From assembly GCA_965204165.1 (NCBI GenBank), contig OZ241969.1, forward strand, positions 3,410,001 to 3,474,000: a stretch of DNA of 64,000 nt. The letters run 5' to 3'. Positions 33,332 to 42,878 of this stretch are shown here, piece by piece. The notes beneath the pieces are model-generated. The model was given only the letters and a program-made list of their open reading frames with translations, was not told the DNA's origin and did no database searches. This DNA is from VYFG01 sp965204165 (GTDB lineage Bacteria; Pseudomonadota; Gammaproteobacteria; Arenicellales; Poriferihabitantaceae). Each line of letters starts with the position of its first letter. Position 1 is the first letter of the stretch. The translations under genes were made by a program, and so were the position numbers.

Positions 33332-34114
33332 TCAGGGCCTTGTCCCGATGAACAGGAACCGGTTGACGCAGAAGAGGTAGTCCCCTTCCCGGCCCAGGCT
33401 TTCCAGGTCATCCTGCCACTTCCTGGATTCCTCCCGGGAAACGGCCCCCCGCCGGACCGCGTTGCTGCCCATCCAGTCAAGCGTGCTGACGGAGAACAGC
33501 CCCGGGTCATATTCCGTGTTCAGAAGCGGTATGGCCGTCACCCGGATATCCTCAAGGCCCGCAGCTCGCATCAGACGGTGCAGCCGGACGGGCAGGTTCG
33601 GACTCGGAACCGCATCGTCCCAGGCCCCGAAGACGGCGTCCGTCAGTTCCGGATGACCGCTGTTCATGACCACGCCGCGCCAGTCCGTTTCCAGGACCGC
33701 GAGCCGGCCGCCCGGACGCAGCGCCCGGACCATCCGGGCAAGCGCATTTTCCACGTCCGCCACATACAGCAGCACCTGGGTGCAGGTTACCGCATCGTAG
33801 CTCCCCGGGGGCTTTTCCAGTTTGGTCACATCCCCCTGGCTGGCGGAGACCTGGGGCATCCCCCGGCACCGTTCCAGGGCGGCGTCCACCATTTCCGGGG
33901 AGATGTCCAGTGCATCCACCGATCCGCTCTCGCCAACCGCCCTGGCCAGCTCCAGGGTCAGGAAGCCCGACCCGCAGCCGATGTCCAGGACGTCTTCACC
34001 CGCCTGGACCGACAGCTGCTTCATCGTAACCCGCCGCTGGTTTTCAATTTCCGGCGAGGAATAACTGCGGTTCAGCATGTCAGGGGTGTGGTGGATTTCT
34101 TCGGTCATGACCAT
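33332..34114 (-). CDS. Class I SAM-dependent methyltransferase
   Basis: 260 aa. The SAM-binding motif VLDIGCGSGFLTLELA is near residue 42, an acidic end of strand 2 is in VDALDIS, and the motif IV-like AVTCTQVLLYVAD is followed by MVRALRPGGRLAVLETDWRG. This is the UbiE/ArsM-like group of small-molecule methyltransferases. The substrate is unknown. The neighbours (BolA, M14 peptidase) give no firm hint. Confidence 0.85.
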   Translation of the reverse strand: MVMTEEIHHTPDMLNRSYSSPEIENQRRVTMKQLSVQAGEDVLDIGCGSGFLTLELARAVGESGSVDALDISPEMVDAALERCRGMPQVSASQGDVTKLEKPPGSYDAVTCTQVLLYVADVENALARMVRALRPGGRLAVLETDWRGVVMNSGHPELTDAVFGAWDDAVPSPNLPVRLHRLMRAAGLEDIRVTAIPLLNTEYDPGLFSVSTLDWMGSNAVRRGAVSREESRKWQDDLESLGREGDYLFCVNRFLFIGTRP

Positions 34115-34244
34115 GGGTACCTGTCTGTATCACCCGTGGATTGTACTGCGTGAACGATCACGGTCCGCAGCGGGAATGCAAACAACCGTCCTTCCCGGGA
34201 CCCGGGGAGTGCTATGCTCCGAAAAAACGGTCAGTACTTCAGAC

Positions 34245-35369
34245 ATGCATGTATCGAGCAACTTCGAAGGCGGCAATATCCGGCCAATCGATTGCAGTGA
34301 AGCCGACAACATCCGGCTGGAAATCCGCAGGGACCGGGAATCCGGTTTCCTGCAATGGTTCTACTTCCGCCTCACCGGGGTCGCACACCGCCAATGCCTG
34401 CTGCGTATCGTCAACGCCGGCGAATGCAGTTATCCGGACGGTTGGAAAGGCTACCGGGCCGTGGCTTCCTATGACCGGGAATTCTGGTTCCGCGTCGACA
34501 CCAGTTACGAGGACGGCGAACTCTGCATTCGGCACCAGCCGGGCTACGACTCGGTTCACTATGCCTATTTTGCGCCGTATTCCCTGGAAAAACTCGCCGG
34601 CCTGGTTGCAGTGGCGCAAACCTCTCCCCGTGCGGCAGTCCTGCATGCCGGTACCACGGTGCAGGACAGGGATCTGGATGTCATCCGGATCGGAAACGCG
34701 GAAACGAACCGGAAAATCTGCTGGGCCATCGCCCGGCAGCATCCCGGCGAAACCATGGCGTCATGGTGGATGGAAGGGTTCATCAGCCGGCTTCTTGACA
34801 GCAACGATGCCGTTTCCCGGGAACTGCTGAACCGGGTAACGTTCTATGTCGTTCCGAACATGAACCCGGACGGATCCTCGCTTGGCCATCTTCGCACCAA
34901 TGCGGCCGGTGCGAACCTGAACCGCTGCTGGCATGATCCCGACGAGGGGAAAAGTCCGGAAGTGCTGCACGTGCGGCGCATGATGGAGGATACGGGCGTG
35001 GACCTCGGGATCGACGTGCACGGGGACGAAATCCTTGCCTGCAACTTCATCGCGTCGGCCGAGGGAGTGCCCTCCTGGGACGGCCGGCGCCAGCGGCTGC
35101 TGGACACCTACAAACGGGAACTCAGCGTGATCAACCCGGATTTCCAGACCGAATACGGCTATCCCAGCACGCCTCCGGGGAAAGCCAACCTGTCCTATTT
35201 CTCCAATTACATCGCGGAAACGTTCGGTGCCCTGACCATGACCCACGAGATGCCCTTCAAGGACACCCAGGGTACGCCCAATGCGCTCCAGGGCTGGTCA
35301 CCGGAGCGGTCGAGGCATCTGGGCGCCACCAACGTCGAGGCGATATACCGGATCGTGGACGAGTTGTGA
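34245..35369 (+). CDS. M14-family zinc carboxypeptidase (cytosolic carboxypeptidase-like)
   Basis: 374 aa from ATG 34245. The N-terminal 115 residues form the beta-rich domain typical of the CCP-like branch (WFYFRLTG, GYDSVHYAYFAPYS). The zinc site is RQHPGETMASWW (His-x-x-Glu) and IDVHGDE (third ligand His). Also present are VPNMNPDGSSLGHLRTNAAG, which binds the substrate carboxylate through Asn-Arg-type residues, and a late MTHEMPF, where the catalytic Glu is expected. No signal peptide, so cytoplasmic. It removes C-terminal amino acids from peptides or proteins. It is divergent from the methyltransferase gene. Confidence 0.85.
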   Translation: MHVSSNFEGGNIRPIDCSEADNIRLEIRRDRESGFLQWFYFRLTGVAHRQCLLRIVNAGECSYPDGWKGYRAVASYDREFWFRVDTSYEDGELCIRHQPGYDSVHYAYFAPYSLEKLAGLVAVAQTSPRAAVLHAGTTVQDRDLDVIRIGNAETNRKICWAIARQHPGETMASWWMEGFISRLLDSNDAVSRELLNRVTFYVVPNMNPDGSSLGHLRTNAAGANLNRCWHDPDEGKSPEVLHVRRMMEDTGVDLGIDVHGDEILACNFIASAEGVPSWDGRRQRLLDTYKRELSVINPDFQTEYGYPSTPPGKANLSYFSNYIAETFGALTMTHEMPFKDTQGTPNALQGWSPERSRHLGATNVEAIYRIVDEL

Positions 35370-35416
35370 CTGTGAGGCAGTGAACGCCCCGGCTCGCCCG
35401 CTGTCCGCTGATCGGG

Positions 35417-36550
35417 TCAGGAAAGCGCCTCGCGCACCAGCTGCTGGAAGTGGTGCACGCCATGCTCGCTCAGTTCCGAGCGACAGTCATCCACGATGAA
35501 GCGGCCCTGGTTGTAGCCGATTGACTTCAGCCCCCGCTGGACGCTTTCGCAAAGCCCGATGTCCTCGGGTTGCAGTACGTCATCCAGGTAGCGGCAGGCG
35601 TCCCGCATCTCGTTGCTCAGCTCCGGTGAAGTGGTGAACACGTCCAGGAATTCCAGCGTCTGCTCCACCCCGTCGGGATTCATCTGCAGCACCGACAGGT
35701 TGGGTTCCCCGGGCATCGCCCAGAGCGTGATATTAGGCCATATGAACCAGGCCGCATAACTGAAGTCGACGTCGGAACTTACCCTGTAGGCCGAGCTGTC
35801 CGCATTGACCGAACCGCGGGAACAATGGCTGGACCACCAGCGGTGAGTTTGGGTCGAGTAGGCGTCCATGTTGACCAGGTCCACGAAGTCGCGGTGGGCC
35901 ACATGGCAGTGATAGCACTCGAGAAAGTTGTCCATGATCACCTTCCAGTTGCTGGCTACGGAGTATTGCCTCCGTTCCGAGTAGACCAGCGATCCGGCAT
36001 CGGGAACATAGCTGAGTATCTCCTCCTCGAGTCCGTCCATCATCTCGCCAAAGGGTTCGGCATCGGGGTCGCAATTGACGAAGACCATCCCCAGAAACAC
36101 CTCCACCCGGACCGGCTTGAGCGAGAAGTCACAGGCCCTGAATTCCGGGCTGGTCCCGGTGTTGCGCGCGTTGGCCAGGGTGCCGTCCGTCCTGTAGGAC
36201 CACGCATGGTAGGGACAGACGATGAGGCGTGTGCTGCCGGTTCCCCGGACCAGTTCATGGCCGCGATGCTGGCAGACGTTATGGAAGCCCCGCAGTTCAC
36301 CGTCATCGCCCCTGATCACGAAAATGTTCTGGTCGTGAATGCGGGTGGTGAAATAGCTTCCTTTTTCGGTCAACTGACTGGCATGGCAGGCATAATGCCA
36401 GTTCCGGTAGAAGACGCGGTATTTCTCCCGGTCATAGATGTCCGGATCGAAGTACCAATATGCCGGGATCGTGAAGGAGATCGTGGGGTCTTCCGAAAAC
36501 GGACGCTCCGCCGGCTTGAGAAGGTTGATCCGCTCGACCGATTTGTTCAT
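35417..36550 (-). CDS. Rieske oxygenase alpha subunit, CntA/GbcA-like (quaternary amine)
   Basis: 377 aa. The Rieske cluster ligands are CQHRGHELVRG and CPYHAW (C-x-H, C-x2-H) near residues 93-116. The mononuclear iron site is MDNFLECYHCHVAHRDF near 210, with a later Asp expected. The C-terminal ESVQRGLKSIGYNQGRFI and SEHGVHHFQQLV match the carnitine monooxygenase CntA pattern. This branch oxidises carnitine, glycine betaine or related trimethylammonium compounds. No reductase (CntB/GbcB) gene is adjacent. With betA, dmdA and the caiD operon nearby, the window has a theme of methylated onium compounds. Confidence 0.85.
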   Translation of the reverse strand: MNKSVERINLLKPAERPFSEDPTISFTIPAYWYFDPDIYDREKYRVFYRNWHYACHASQLTEKGSYFTTRIHDQNIFVIRGDDGELRGFHNVCQHRGHELVRGTGSTRLIVCPYHAWSYRTDGTLANARNTGTSPEFRACDFSLKPVRVEVFLGMVFVNCDPDAEPFGEMMDGLEEEILSYVPDAGSLVYSERRQYSVASNWKVIMDNFLECYHCHVAHRDFVDLVNMDAYSTQTHRWWSSHCSRGSVNADSSAYRVSSDVDFSYAAWFIWPNITLWAMPGEPNLSVLQMNPDGVEQTLEFLDVFTTSPELSNEMRDACRYLDDVLQPEDIGLCESVQRGLKSIGYNQGRFIVDDCRSELSEHGVHHFQQLVREALS

Positions 36551-36664
36551 GTTTTCACCCTAATTTCGTATGCATCAGGCAGTCCGGGTCCGGACCGCCC
36601 CCATCGATCAGTCACTGACATGGGCGCGTGAAACCTGGCCGGTCATGATCCGTGACAGTGAACA

Positions 36665-37468
36665 CTATTCCCCGGCGCCGGACACGAAATAATCGCTGAT
36701 TCCCACGGTGTTGAAACCGCCATCCACGTAGGTGATCTCGCCGGTGATGCCGGACGCCAGGTCCGAGCATAGGAACGCGGCGACATTGCCCACTTCCTCA
36801 ATGGTCACCGCCCTGCCGAGCGGGGACACGTGCTCGAAATGCCCCAGCATCGTCTTGAAGTTCTTGATCCCGGAGGCCGCCAGGGTCCGGATCGGCCCCG
36901 AGGAGATGCCGTTGACCCGTATGCCCCTGCCGCCCAGTGACTGGGCCATGTACCGGACATTGGCCTCCAGGCTGGCCTTGGCGAGGCCCATCACGTTGTA
37001 CCCCGGCATGGAGCGCATCGAACCGATATAGGTCAGCGTGACCATGGCGCCGTTGCGCCCGTCCATCAGCGGCGCCGCCGCCTTCCCCATGGCCGCGAAG
37101 CTGTATGAACTGATCTCATGAGCCACCCTGAAACCATCCCGGGTCACCGCGTCGAGGTACAGACCCTCCAGTTCTCCTGCCGGCGCGAATGCAACGGAAT
37201 GCACCAGTATGTCGAGCCCGTCCCAGCGCTCCCCGAGCGTTGAGAACAGGCTGCCGATCTCTTCATCGCTGGCCACATCGCAGGGCAAGACGATCTCGGA
37301 GCCGAGTTCTCCGGCGCATTTTTCCACCCGCCCCTTCAGCTTGTCGTTCGGATAGCTGAATGCCAGCTCGGCGCCTTCCCGGTGCATGGCCTGGGCGATG
37401 CCCCATGCGATGGAACGGGTACTGGCGATGCCTGCGATCAGGGCGCGCTTGCCGGTCAGAAAACCCAT
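36665..37468 (-). CDS. fabI: Enoyl-[acyl-carrier-protein] reductase (NADH), FabI
   Basis: 267 aa from the ATG at 37468, with GGAGG upstream; longer frames are not supported. FabI features: GKRALIAGIASTRSIAWGIA, HSVAFAP, and the active-site YNVMGLAKASLE (Tyr-x6-Lys). Also SGPIRTLAASGIKNF and GITGEITYVDGGFNTVG at the end. It performs the last step of each fatty-acid elongation cycle. It is divergent from rsmJ with 77 bp between starts. Confidence 0.93.
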   Translation of the reverse strand: MGFLTGKRALIAGIASTRSIAWGIAQAMHREGAELAFSYPNDKLKGRVEKCAGELGSEIVLPCDVASDEEIGSLFSTLGERWDGLDILVHSVAFAPAGELEGLYLDAVTRDGFRVAHEISSYSFAAMGKAAAPLMDGRNGAMVTLTYIGSMRSMPGYNVMGLAKASLEANVRYMAQSLGGRGIRVNGISSGPIRTLAASGIKNFKTMLGHFEHVSPLGRAVTIEEVGNVAAFLCSDLASGITGEITYVDGGFNTVGISDYFVSGAGE

Positions 37469-37545
37469 GAAACCTCCAGAAATGAATGTGGTGTCCGGTC
37501 GTGGCACGGTATTATAGCCGTCCCTTTCCCGGATCGCGCCACCGG

Positions 37546-38310
37546 ATGATCGCCTCGCAATTCGCCGTTCTGGTTTCCGCCTGTCCGCCGGATTCCCGGC
37601 ACCCCGACAGCGAATCCTGTCCCAGGGAAATGCGATTGGCCGAGACCCTGAATGCGCCATTGGTCACCCACGGAAGCCGGCATGATGCACGGTACCTGAT
37701 CGGCTATAACGGGGCCGGACGGCTGGAACTCAGATATTGCAGGGATTCCGCCCCCAAGCCGCTCCAGGTCAACCTGTCATCCCGCCGGCACTCCAGGGGA
37801 AGGGACCCGCTGCTTCGCGCCATCGGGTCCGGGTTCCGTGAAATCGTCGACGGCACCGCCGGGCTTGGCGTGGATGCCGCCCACCTGGCTGCCGCAGGTC
37901 ACCGGGTTACCGCCGTGGAGGAACACCCCCTGCTCCACGCACTCCTTGCGGACGGTCTGTTGCATTGTAGCGATACCGAACTCGCCTCCCGCCTCAACCT
38001 GGTGCGTGCCGACACGATTGAGTGGCTCGGGAACTTGGACTACAAGGTTGACACGGTATACCTGGATCCGATGTACCCGCCGCGCCCGGGAAGCGCACTG
38101 TCCAGAAAAGGAATCCGGCTACTGCAGGAAATCATACCGTACTGCCCGGATCGGGACCGCCGGATGCTCGAAGTGGCAAGATGCCGGATCGTTCGGCGTG
38201 TCGTGGTGAAAAGACCGCGTCATGCCGAGCCGCTGCTGCCCGGAAAATCGGGGGAAACCAGGGGCAAGCTGGTGCGGTTCGACATCTATCCACCCATTCC
38301 ATATGCATAA
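37546..38310 (+). CDS. rsmJ: 16S rRNA (guanine1516-N2)-methyltransferase RsmJ
   Basis: 254 aa. It shows EIVDGTAGLGVDAAHLAAAGHRV (SAM site) near residue 98, VTAVEEHPLLHALLADGL, and VYLDPMYPPRPGSAL near 168 (the DPMYP motif of RsmJ), plus VVVKRPRHAEPL. RsmJ is largely a gammaproteobacterial protein, useful for placing the organism. The ATG at 37546 lies between two in-frame alternatives and matches the family N-terminus. Immediately downstream the composition falls sharply at the edge of the AT-rich cassette. Confidence 0.92.
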   Translation: MIASQFAVLVSACPPDSRHPDSESCPREMRLAETLNAPLVTHGSRHDARYLIGYNGAGRLELRYCRDSAPKPLQVNLSSRRHSRGRDPLLRAIGSGFREIVDGTAGLGVDAAHLAAAGHRVTAVEEHPLLHALLADGLLHCSDTELASRLNLVRADTIEWLGNLDYKVDTVYLDPMYPPRPGSALSRKGIRLLQEIIPYCPDRDRRMLEVARCRIVRRVVVKRPRHAEPLLPGKSGETRGKLVRFDIYPPIPYA

Positions 38311-38553
38311 TTTAACAGCCCCCTATCCACGGTCATGCTACGAATATCCTTCCGTGCAAAATGGCGTTTCATCAACATAACTTATTATAAAATTATATTT
38401 TTCCGCCTGTTCCTGCAATCAGTTAAGTCCAACCTTTCTATGCCCACCCGGTACGTTTAATATCGCCCCGTTTTCAGGTCACCTATCACCTGTTAGCCGC
38501 CCCTAACGAACAAGCTGACTATGTTATAGACCGATGAAATCTACAACAAGTCG
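38311..38553. other. Left border of the AT-rich cassette
   Basis: 243 bp without genes. Base composition changes from backbone to AT-rich within the first 50 bases. No tRNA, integrase or obvious direct repeat marks the junction. Confidence 0.5.
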
Positions 38554-39594
38554 CTAGATATGTGATGAATAGTCTGTCCCTAAAGTTCCCAGTTCCAATC
38601 TCTGTATTGCGTTATCGAGAAATAATCGAAGATCTAAAGATGTCATTCTTAATAGGCTACTGGAAAAAAGTGGATATTGATCGGCATGTGCTGAGGCAGT
38701 TACTAGTTGGCATGCACTTCGAATTGATACAATCAAATTGAACGACCATAATACTCCAATATCGGAAATTGGGTTTGTTGGACGACATAAAACTGCAAAA
38801 ATGGAAGTCCCACTGTTGGGAAGAATCATTTCATTAGTCCTTAAGGATATTGCTAATGCCTTGGCAATTCTGGGTAATCTATCAGGAGAATACTTGTTTG
38901 CCGCGTACCACAGACGACCCACAAATGTTGGGTCTCTTACTGTACTTGGTCGAAAATTGTTTGGTGTAACCACACTCTCCAACGTTCTCTGTACATTCTC
39001 AATTGTGTTAAATATATTTGTTTCGTCATCCCGACGAATATAATTCCAAAGAGACTGCACATTCCCTGAGTCTATATTTTTTGTTTCTTGGATTCTGAAT
39101 AATAATGTCTTGTCAATTTCAAAAAGTAATCGATGCACATCATCTAGAAATAAAACACTATCCGAAAGAGAAACATTAATTGACCAAGTTAGATCATCTA
39201 TTTTAGCCACCACAGTTTCCCTTTTTGCTATAGGAAACCAGCCTGGTAGTTGAATTGGAGAAGAAGAAACAGCCAACCTTAGTTCTCTTCGACTAATTAC
39301 AATAATGTCAGTATGACCATGATGCTGTACTGCTTGCCCAATACTTAGAATATCATTTTTCGAATTCTCGATTATGGCTGCTACATCGTTCATTACAGCA
39401 TTTGGATCTTGGAATAAGCCCGACTCTCGCAATGTCACAGGAATTAGTGGCCACTCACCTCTTAATGTTTTTAGTTCCTCAGCAAACTTATCTCGTTCAC
39501 CTGTGAACATAACCCAAAAAACCCTTAGCTCACTAATATAGGAAGCGTCATTCTGTCGACGACGTAATTCTTCAATCAGCTGTTTGGGATTCAT
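38554..39594 (-). CDS. Unrecognised 346-aa protein, partner of the cassette ATPase
   Basis: No family recognised. The N-terminal 110 residues are mixed alpha/beta (IEELRRRQNDASYISELRVF, FWVMFTGERDKFAEEL). A central part includes LPGWFPIAKRETVVAKIDD and DSVLFLDDVHRLLFEIDKTLL. The C-terminal part is helical and ends in ALGTD-type polar sequence (LGTLGTDYSSHI). No signal peptide, transmembrane helix or catalytic motif is evident. It starts 39 bp after the 811-aa ATPase stop on the same strand, so the two are an operon. GC is far below the backbone. Its role is probably that of an effector or adaptor controlled by the ATPase; this is inference from order only. Confidence 0.7.
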   Translation of the reverse strand: MNPKQLIEELRRRQNDASYISELRVFWVMFTGERDKFAEELKTLRGEWPLIPVTLRESGLFQDPNAVMNDVAAIIENSKNDILSIGQAVQHHGHTDIIVISRRELRLAVSSSPIQLPGWFPIAKRETVVAKIDDLTWSINVSLSDSVLFLDDVHRLLFEIDKTLLFRIQETKNIDSGNVQSLWNYIRRDDETNIFNTIENVQRTLESVVTPNNFRPSTVRDPTFVGRLWYAANKYSPDRLPRIAKALAISLRTNEMILPNSGTSIFAVLCRPTNPISDIGVLWSFNLIVSIRSACQLVTASAHADQYPLFSSSLLRMTSLDLRLFLDNAIQRLELGTLGTDYSSHI

Positions 39595-39633
39595 TTTTTC
39601 GCAAGAAAATTAGCATGTTAACGCCATCTAGTA

Positions 39634-42069
39634 TCAATGAACTAATGGGCGTACTGCTGCAGAAATACGACCCAGGATCCGAATTCGAACACTTACGTGT
39701 TTCTCATCATATGTAAGAAAGTTTGCTTGTGATGCTGTGCGAAGAATATTTTCACAATCAATTTCAGCTCCGCCTTTTGGAACAGGAATACGTTTTGTTA
39801 TATTTTCAAAGTTTTTCCGACTAACCCTGAATACACTTGGGTTTTCTATAGATATTTCTCTGATTGCCCAGTAAGACATAAAAAGCCACGGGTTACTCAA
39901 GTAGCCCTGCTTCGAAAGTGCAGGAGCAGCTGCTTCCTTAAAAAAATTATATTCCGGACTTAATATAATTCTTTCTGTAGATAATTTTGCTCGTGCAAAT
40001 CTTGTGAAGTCACCGCTATTGAGTCGTAACCCAATCTGTGGTCTTTTCCTTTCAATTAGCCAATCCACAAACTCAATCAGAACGGTTACCGTTAGATATG
40101 GGTGTCCACTTGTTTCTCTATATAGTGCGTCAAGAAATGTAGCAGTGCATTCTATGCGTCCGAAAAGAATTTTATTTACCAACTTTGCAAATTCTCCCGT
40201 TGAGGAACCTTGCACATGTTCAAATAAAGGAAAAGAATCTTGTGTAACGTATGGTGCAAGCTGATTTTGATCCATTAATATGAAATGTGCGTCTGGCTGC
40301 TGCCCTAAAAAAACCAACAAATTTTCTTGGGAGAAAACTACTAGCTGATCCAATAAAGGTTGAATCACATTGTAACGAATAGAATCACTATCCTTAACTG
40401 CATTTCGTAGTAAACCGAATAGGGTTTCATATTCATCAATAATTAATACAATTCTTCTACCTACTAAATTATCAGGTGCACATTGAGAAATGATATCTTT
40501 CACAAATGATTGAGATACCATATCACCTGATTGAATTGCATCTCGAATAAAATTATAAAACTTAGATGCATCTGGATTCGGTGGGACCCCACAAGTTTGA
40601 CCGACTATGTAAGATTCTCCTGTAGTTGTTTCCATATCAAAACATGCAGTGGTTTTTCCACTCCTACGTACACTACACCAAAGCCTCACGCCATTACGTC
40701 GCTCGAATGTCCGAAGTAAGTCACGTACACTTGTTCGTGTTACATGAAAAAACGATGCTTTATCTGGTTGATGCAAAGGGAACTCACGAGCGAAGTTGTA
40801 AGTAATCGGAGATTTAGCCTCCAGTTTACTACGCAATACGTAGACTACCTCATCTAACACTCTATAAGCCCGATCAGATAGATTGGTTCGTATTTTTTCC
40901 GCTGTGATGTCGTCTACTGTTGTCCCTCGACTAACTGTTACGACTATTTCCCTCAGTCTCTCATGATCATCGACCGCTTTTTGTATATCTGGTTTAAGTG
41001 GGGCAATAACTAAAGCAACACGCCGTCCAAAAGAATTTTCTAGATCTTGTATGTGAACAAATGATTCATCAAGAAATACTCTGGTTTCAATAAGTCCCTG
41101 GAAAGCAGCATTTCGTGGAGGGCGAACACTTATTTCTAAGCAACGTTGAGGCCAAGAATACTGACCCATTACCGGAAGAGGCCAATAGTCATACTCTTCT
41201 GAACGAAAAAATCTCTGAATCGCATCAAGTAGCGGTAGAACGGATGTCCGGAACCCGTTTAAAAATGGACCAGGCTCGATACAACAAATTAATCGCTCTG
41301 CGTGAGTCGGAGTGAAAAATGCAGCATAGTGAACCCAGTTTCGTTGGAATCTCGCAAGCACACCGCTTCCAGGTAAATCACCAAACGACGTACGAGAATA
41401 CCCTTCCAAGATGCCGCATAGCGCCGCTGAAAACAGTAGTCGTAAAGATATGGCCGAACGGTAATCAGAGACACTTGACGCCTGCGCGGAATAGTAATCC
41501 AGCGGGACAGCAAGAAACTGAGTTAATCCATTTAAGGATTTAGTTATTGCTATATCATGGTTATGTGTTCTACGCACATACTCATAGCCTTGCGTGAAAA
41601 TTAAATTTGTATGTTCGGCTAGTGGGTCCATAAACGCTTCAACAGAATCGTCCACAGACGGCTGTCCAATCTCTTTAAGAAACAAACTAAAATAATTGTC
41701 GAAACAATCACGATAAAATGTCGACCACTGAAAAATATGATGTTCCCTAAGTTGGTTTAATTCGTATCGAAAGTCTGATGCAATTTCCGAAGTAGGGGAA
41801 ATTGGTTCAGAAAAACTCTGAATATCTTCTCCATCCTCTCGATCCATGAGACCCGCCCCTATTCGATCTCTGTTGTCGAGAATTTCCATTAAGTTTTTTC
41901 GACGTCTTTTTTGGAACTCATTTATAATCCGCTCAATATCCAATCGCCAATCGGATAATTCAGCAGACCCCATCTGTAGAATAAGATCTGTCAATAGGCG
42001 TTCAGGCTCTTCTCGCTCTCCGATAGCCATCCGATTTTTTATTTGCGTCAAGTGATCTTCAATTTGCAT
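39634..42069 (-). CDS. Large P-loop ATPase (STAND/AAA-like), 811 aa, unassigned
   Basis: The nucleotide-binding domain is in the middle. Walker A is VRRSGKTTACFDM near residue 467, with Arg-Arg before SGKTT and no first Gly, as in archaeal-type/STAND ATPases (RRxGKT). Walker B is RIVLIIDEYETLFG near 540, with an Asp-Glu pair. ETSGHPYLTVTVLIEF near 652 matches the 'GGHPYL' motif after the nucleotide domain in AAA_35-like proteins. The N-terminal 430 residues are largely helical and unrecognised; they could be the sensor. The C-terminal 130 residues may form a winged helix. It is the first gene of the operon with the 346-aa protein and is divergent from the membrane protein at 42252. It resembles the regulatory ATPase of a defence system. 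Confidence 0.75.
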   Translation of the reverse strand: MQIEDHLTQIKNRMAIGEREEPERLLTDLILQMGSAELSDWRLDIERIINEFQKRRRKNLMEILDNRDRIGAGLMDREDGEDIQSFSEPISPTSEIASDFRYELNQLREHHIFQWSTFYRDCFDNYFSLFLKEIGQPSVDDSVEAFMDPLAEHTNLIFTQGYEYVRRTHNHDIAITKSLNGLTQFLAVPLDYYSAQASSVSDYRSAISLRLLFSAALCGILEGYSRTSFGDLPGSGVLARFQRNWVHYAAFFTPTHAERLICCIEPGPFLNGFRTSVLPLLDAIQRFFRSEEYDYWPLPVMGQYSWPQRCLEISVRPPRNAAFQGLIETRVFLDESFVHIQDLENSFGRRVALVIAPLKPDIQKAVDDHERLREIVVTVSRGTTVDDITAEKIRTNLSDRAYRVLDEVVYVLRSKLEAKSPITYNFAREFPLHQPDKASFFHVTRTSVRDLLRTFERRNGVRLWCSVRRSGKTTACFDMETTTGESYIVGQTCGVPPNPDASKFYNFIRDAIQSGDMVSQSFVKDIISQCAPDNLVGRRIVLIIDEYETLFGLLRNAVKDSDSIRYNVIQPLLDQLVVFSQENLLVFLGQQPDAHFILMDQNQLAPYVTQDSFPLFEHVQGSSTGEFAKLVNKILFGRIECTATFLDALYRETSGHPYLTVTVLIEFVDWLIERKRPQIGLRLNSGDFTRFARAKLSTERIILSPEYNFFKEAAAPALSKQGYLSNPWLFMSYWAIREISIENPSVFRVSRKNFENITKRIPVPKGGAEIDCENILRTASQANFLTYDEKHVSVRIRILGRISAAVRPLVH

Positions 42070-42251
42070 AACTGGGTAATTTTGAACACAGCGTCTTAAG
42101 AAATGCCGTATAGATTTTAGGATGGGATTCGGTTTCCGACATTGTTTGAATCAAGCTCCGACATCAACCAACAACTCGTCCAGGCTACTACTGAAATAGA
42201 GGTGGTGGATTGAACTGACTTCATAAACTGTTTCTCAATATTCTTATGTAG
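42070..42251. promoter_or_regulatory. Divergent intergenic region of the AT-rich cassette
   Basis: 182 bp between the starts of the ATPase (minus) and membrane protein (plus). It must carry promoters for both. I find no box pair good enough to name. Confidence 0.4.
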
Positions 42252-42878
42252 ATGAATAATAGCTTGCTCGAATTTGTAATTTTGTTGCTGTCACAACTGA
42301 TATTAGTGGGAGTATCTTTGGTAATGATTCTTCCTAGAATAGTCGAGAAAGTGTTAATTGAGAAAATTAAAATCAAGAATCAAATTTTACTGGCAGAAAA
42401 AGAATCACACCTATCGATGAATCGAGATATCTTGAACAACGCAATATCAACTAGTGGTGAAAGTGGACATGAATTAAGAAAAAATAGCATTTTATCTGTA
42501 CAGACTCTTTGGGAAGAGATACTACGCGTAGAGAAAGAATTCTCGGCTTTAATTGGCATTGTAACTATTACTACTGATGATGAGATTAATGACCTAGTCC
42601 GAGGCAAAGGACCGTCTAAAGCACGAGCAGCGATTGAACAATATAGCGATTTTGACTCTGTCGTAAAATTAATTGATCCAGACTCGAATTCTAATGTGAA
42701 AAAAGATAGGATTTTTGTCAGTGAGAAACTATGGAGAATATTTCATTCGTTCATCGCTATCCACGGCAGATTAGGAATTCTTGTGTCATATGGAATTAGA
42801 GATAAGAAAGATGTAAATTGGAAAAATGACAAGCTGATGGGCCAGAATATTGAAGGAATCATTTCACCTGAAGATTAA
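42252..42878 (+). CDS. Membrane-anchored 208-aa protein of the AT-rich cassette
   Basis: One N-terminal transmembrane helix (about residues 6-28, LLEFVILLLSQLILVGVSLV), then a basic, coiled-coil-prone stretch (VEKVLIEKIKIKNQILLAEKE) and a cytoplasmic or periplasmic domain of 150 residues with LWEEILRVEKEFSAL and VSEKLWRIFHSFIAIHGR. Not recognised. Composition equals that of the divergent ATPase operon, so it belongs to the same transferred unit. Membrane proteins of this kind often serve as killing effectors in abortive defence systems. Alternatively it is an unrelated passenger gene. Confidence 0.65.
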   Translation: MNNSLLEFVILLLSQLILVGVSLVMILPRIVEKVLIEKIKIKNQILLAEKESHLSMNRDILNNAISTSGESGHELRKNSILSVQTLWEEILRVEKEFSALIGIVTITTDDEINDLVRGKGPSKARAAIEQYSDFDSVVKLIDPDSNSNVKKDRIFVSEKLWRIFHSFIAIHGRLGILVSYGIRDKKDVNWKNDKLMGQNIEGIISPED

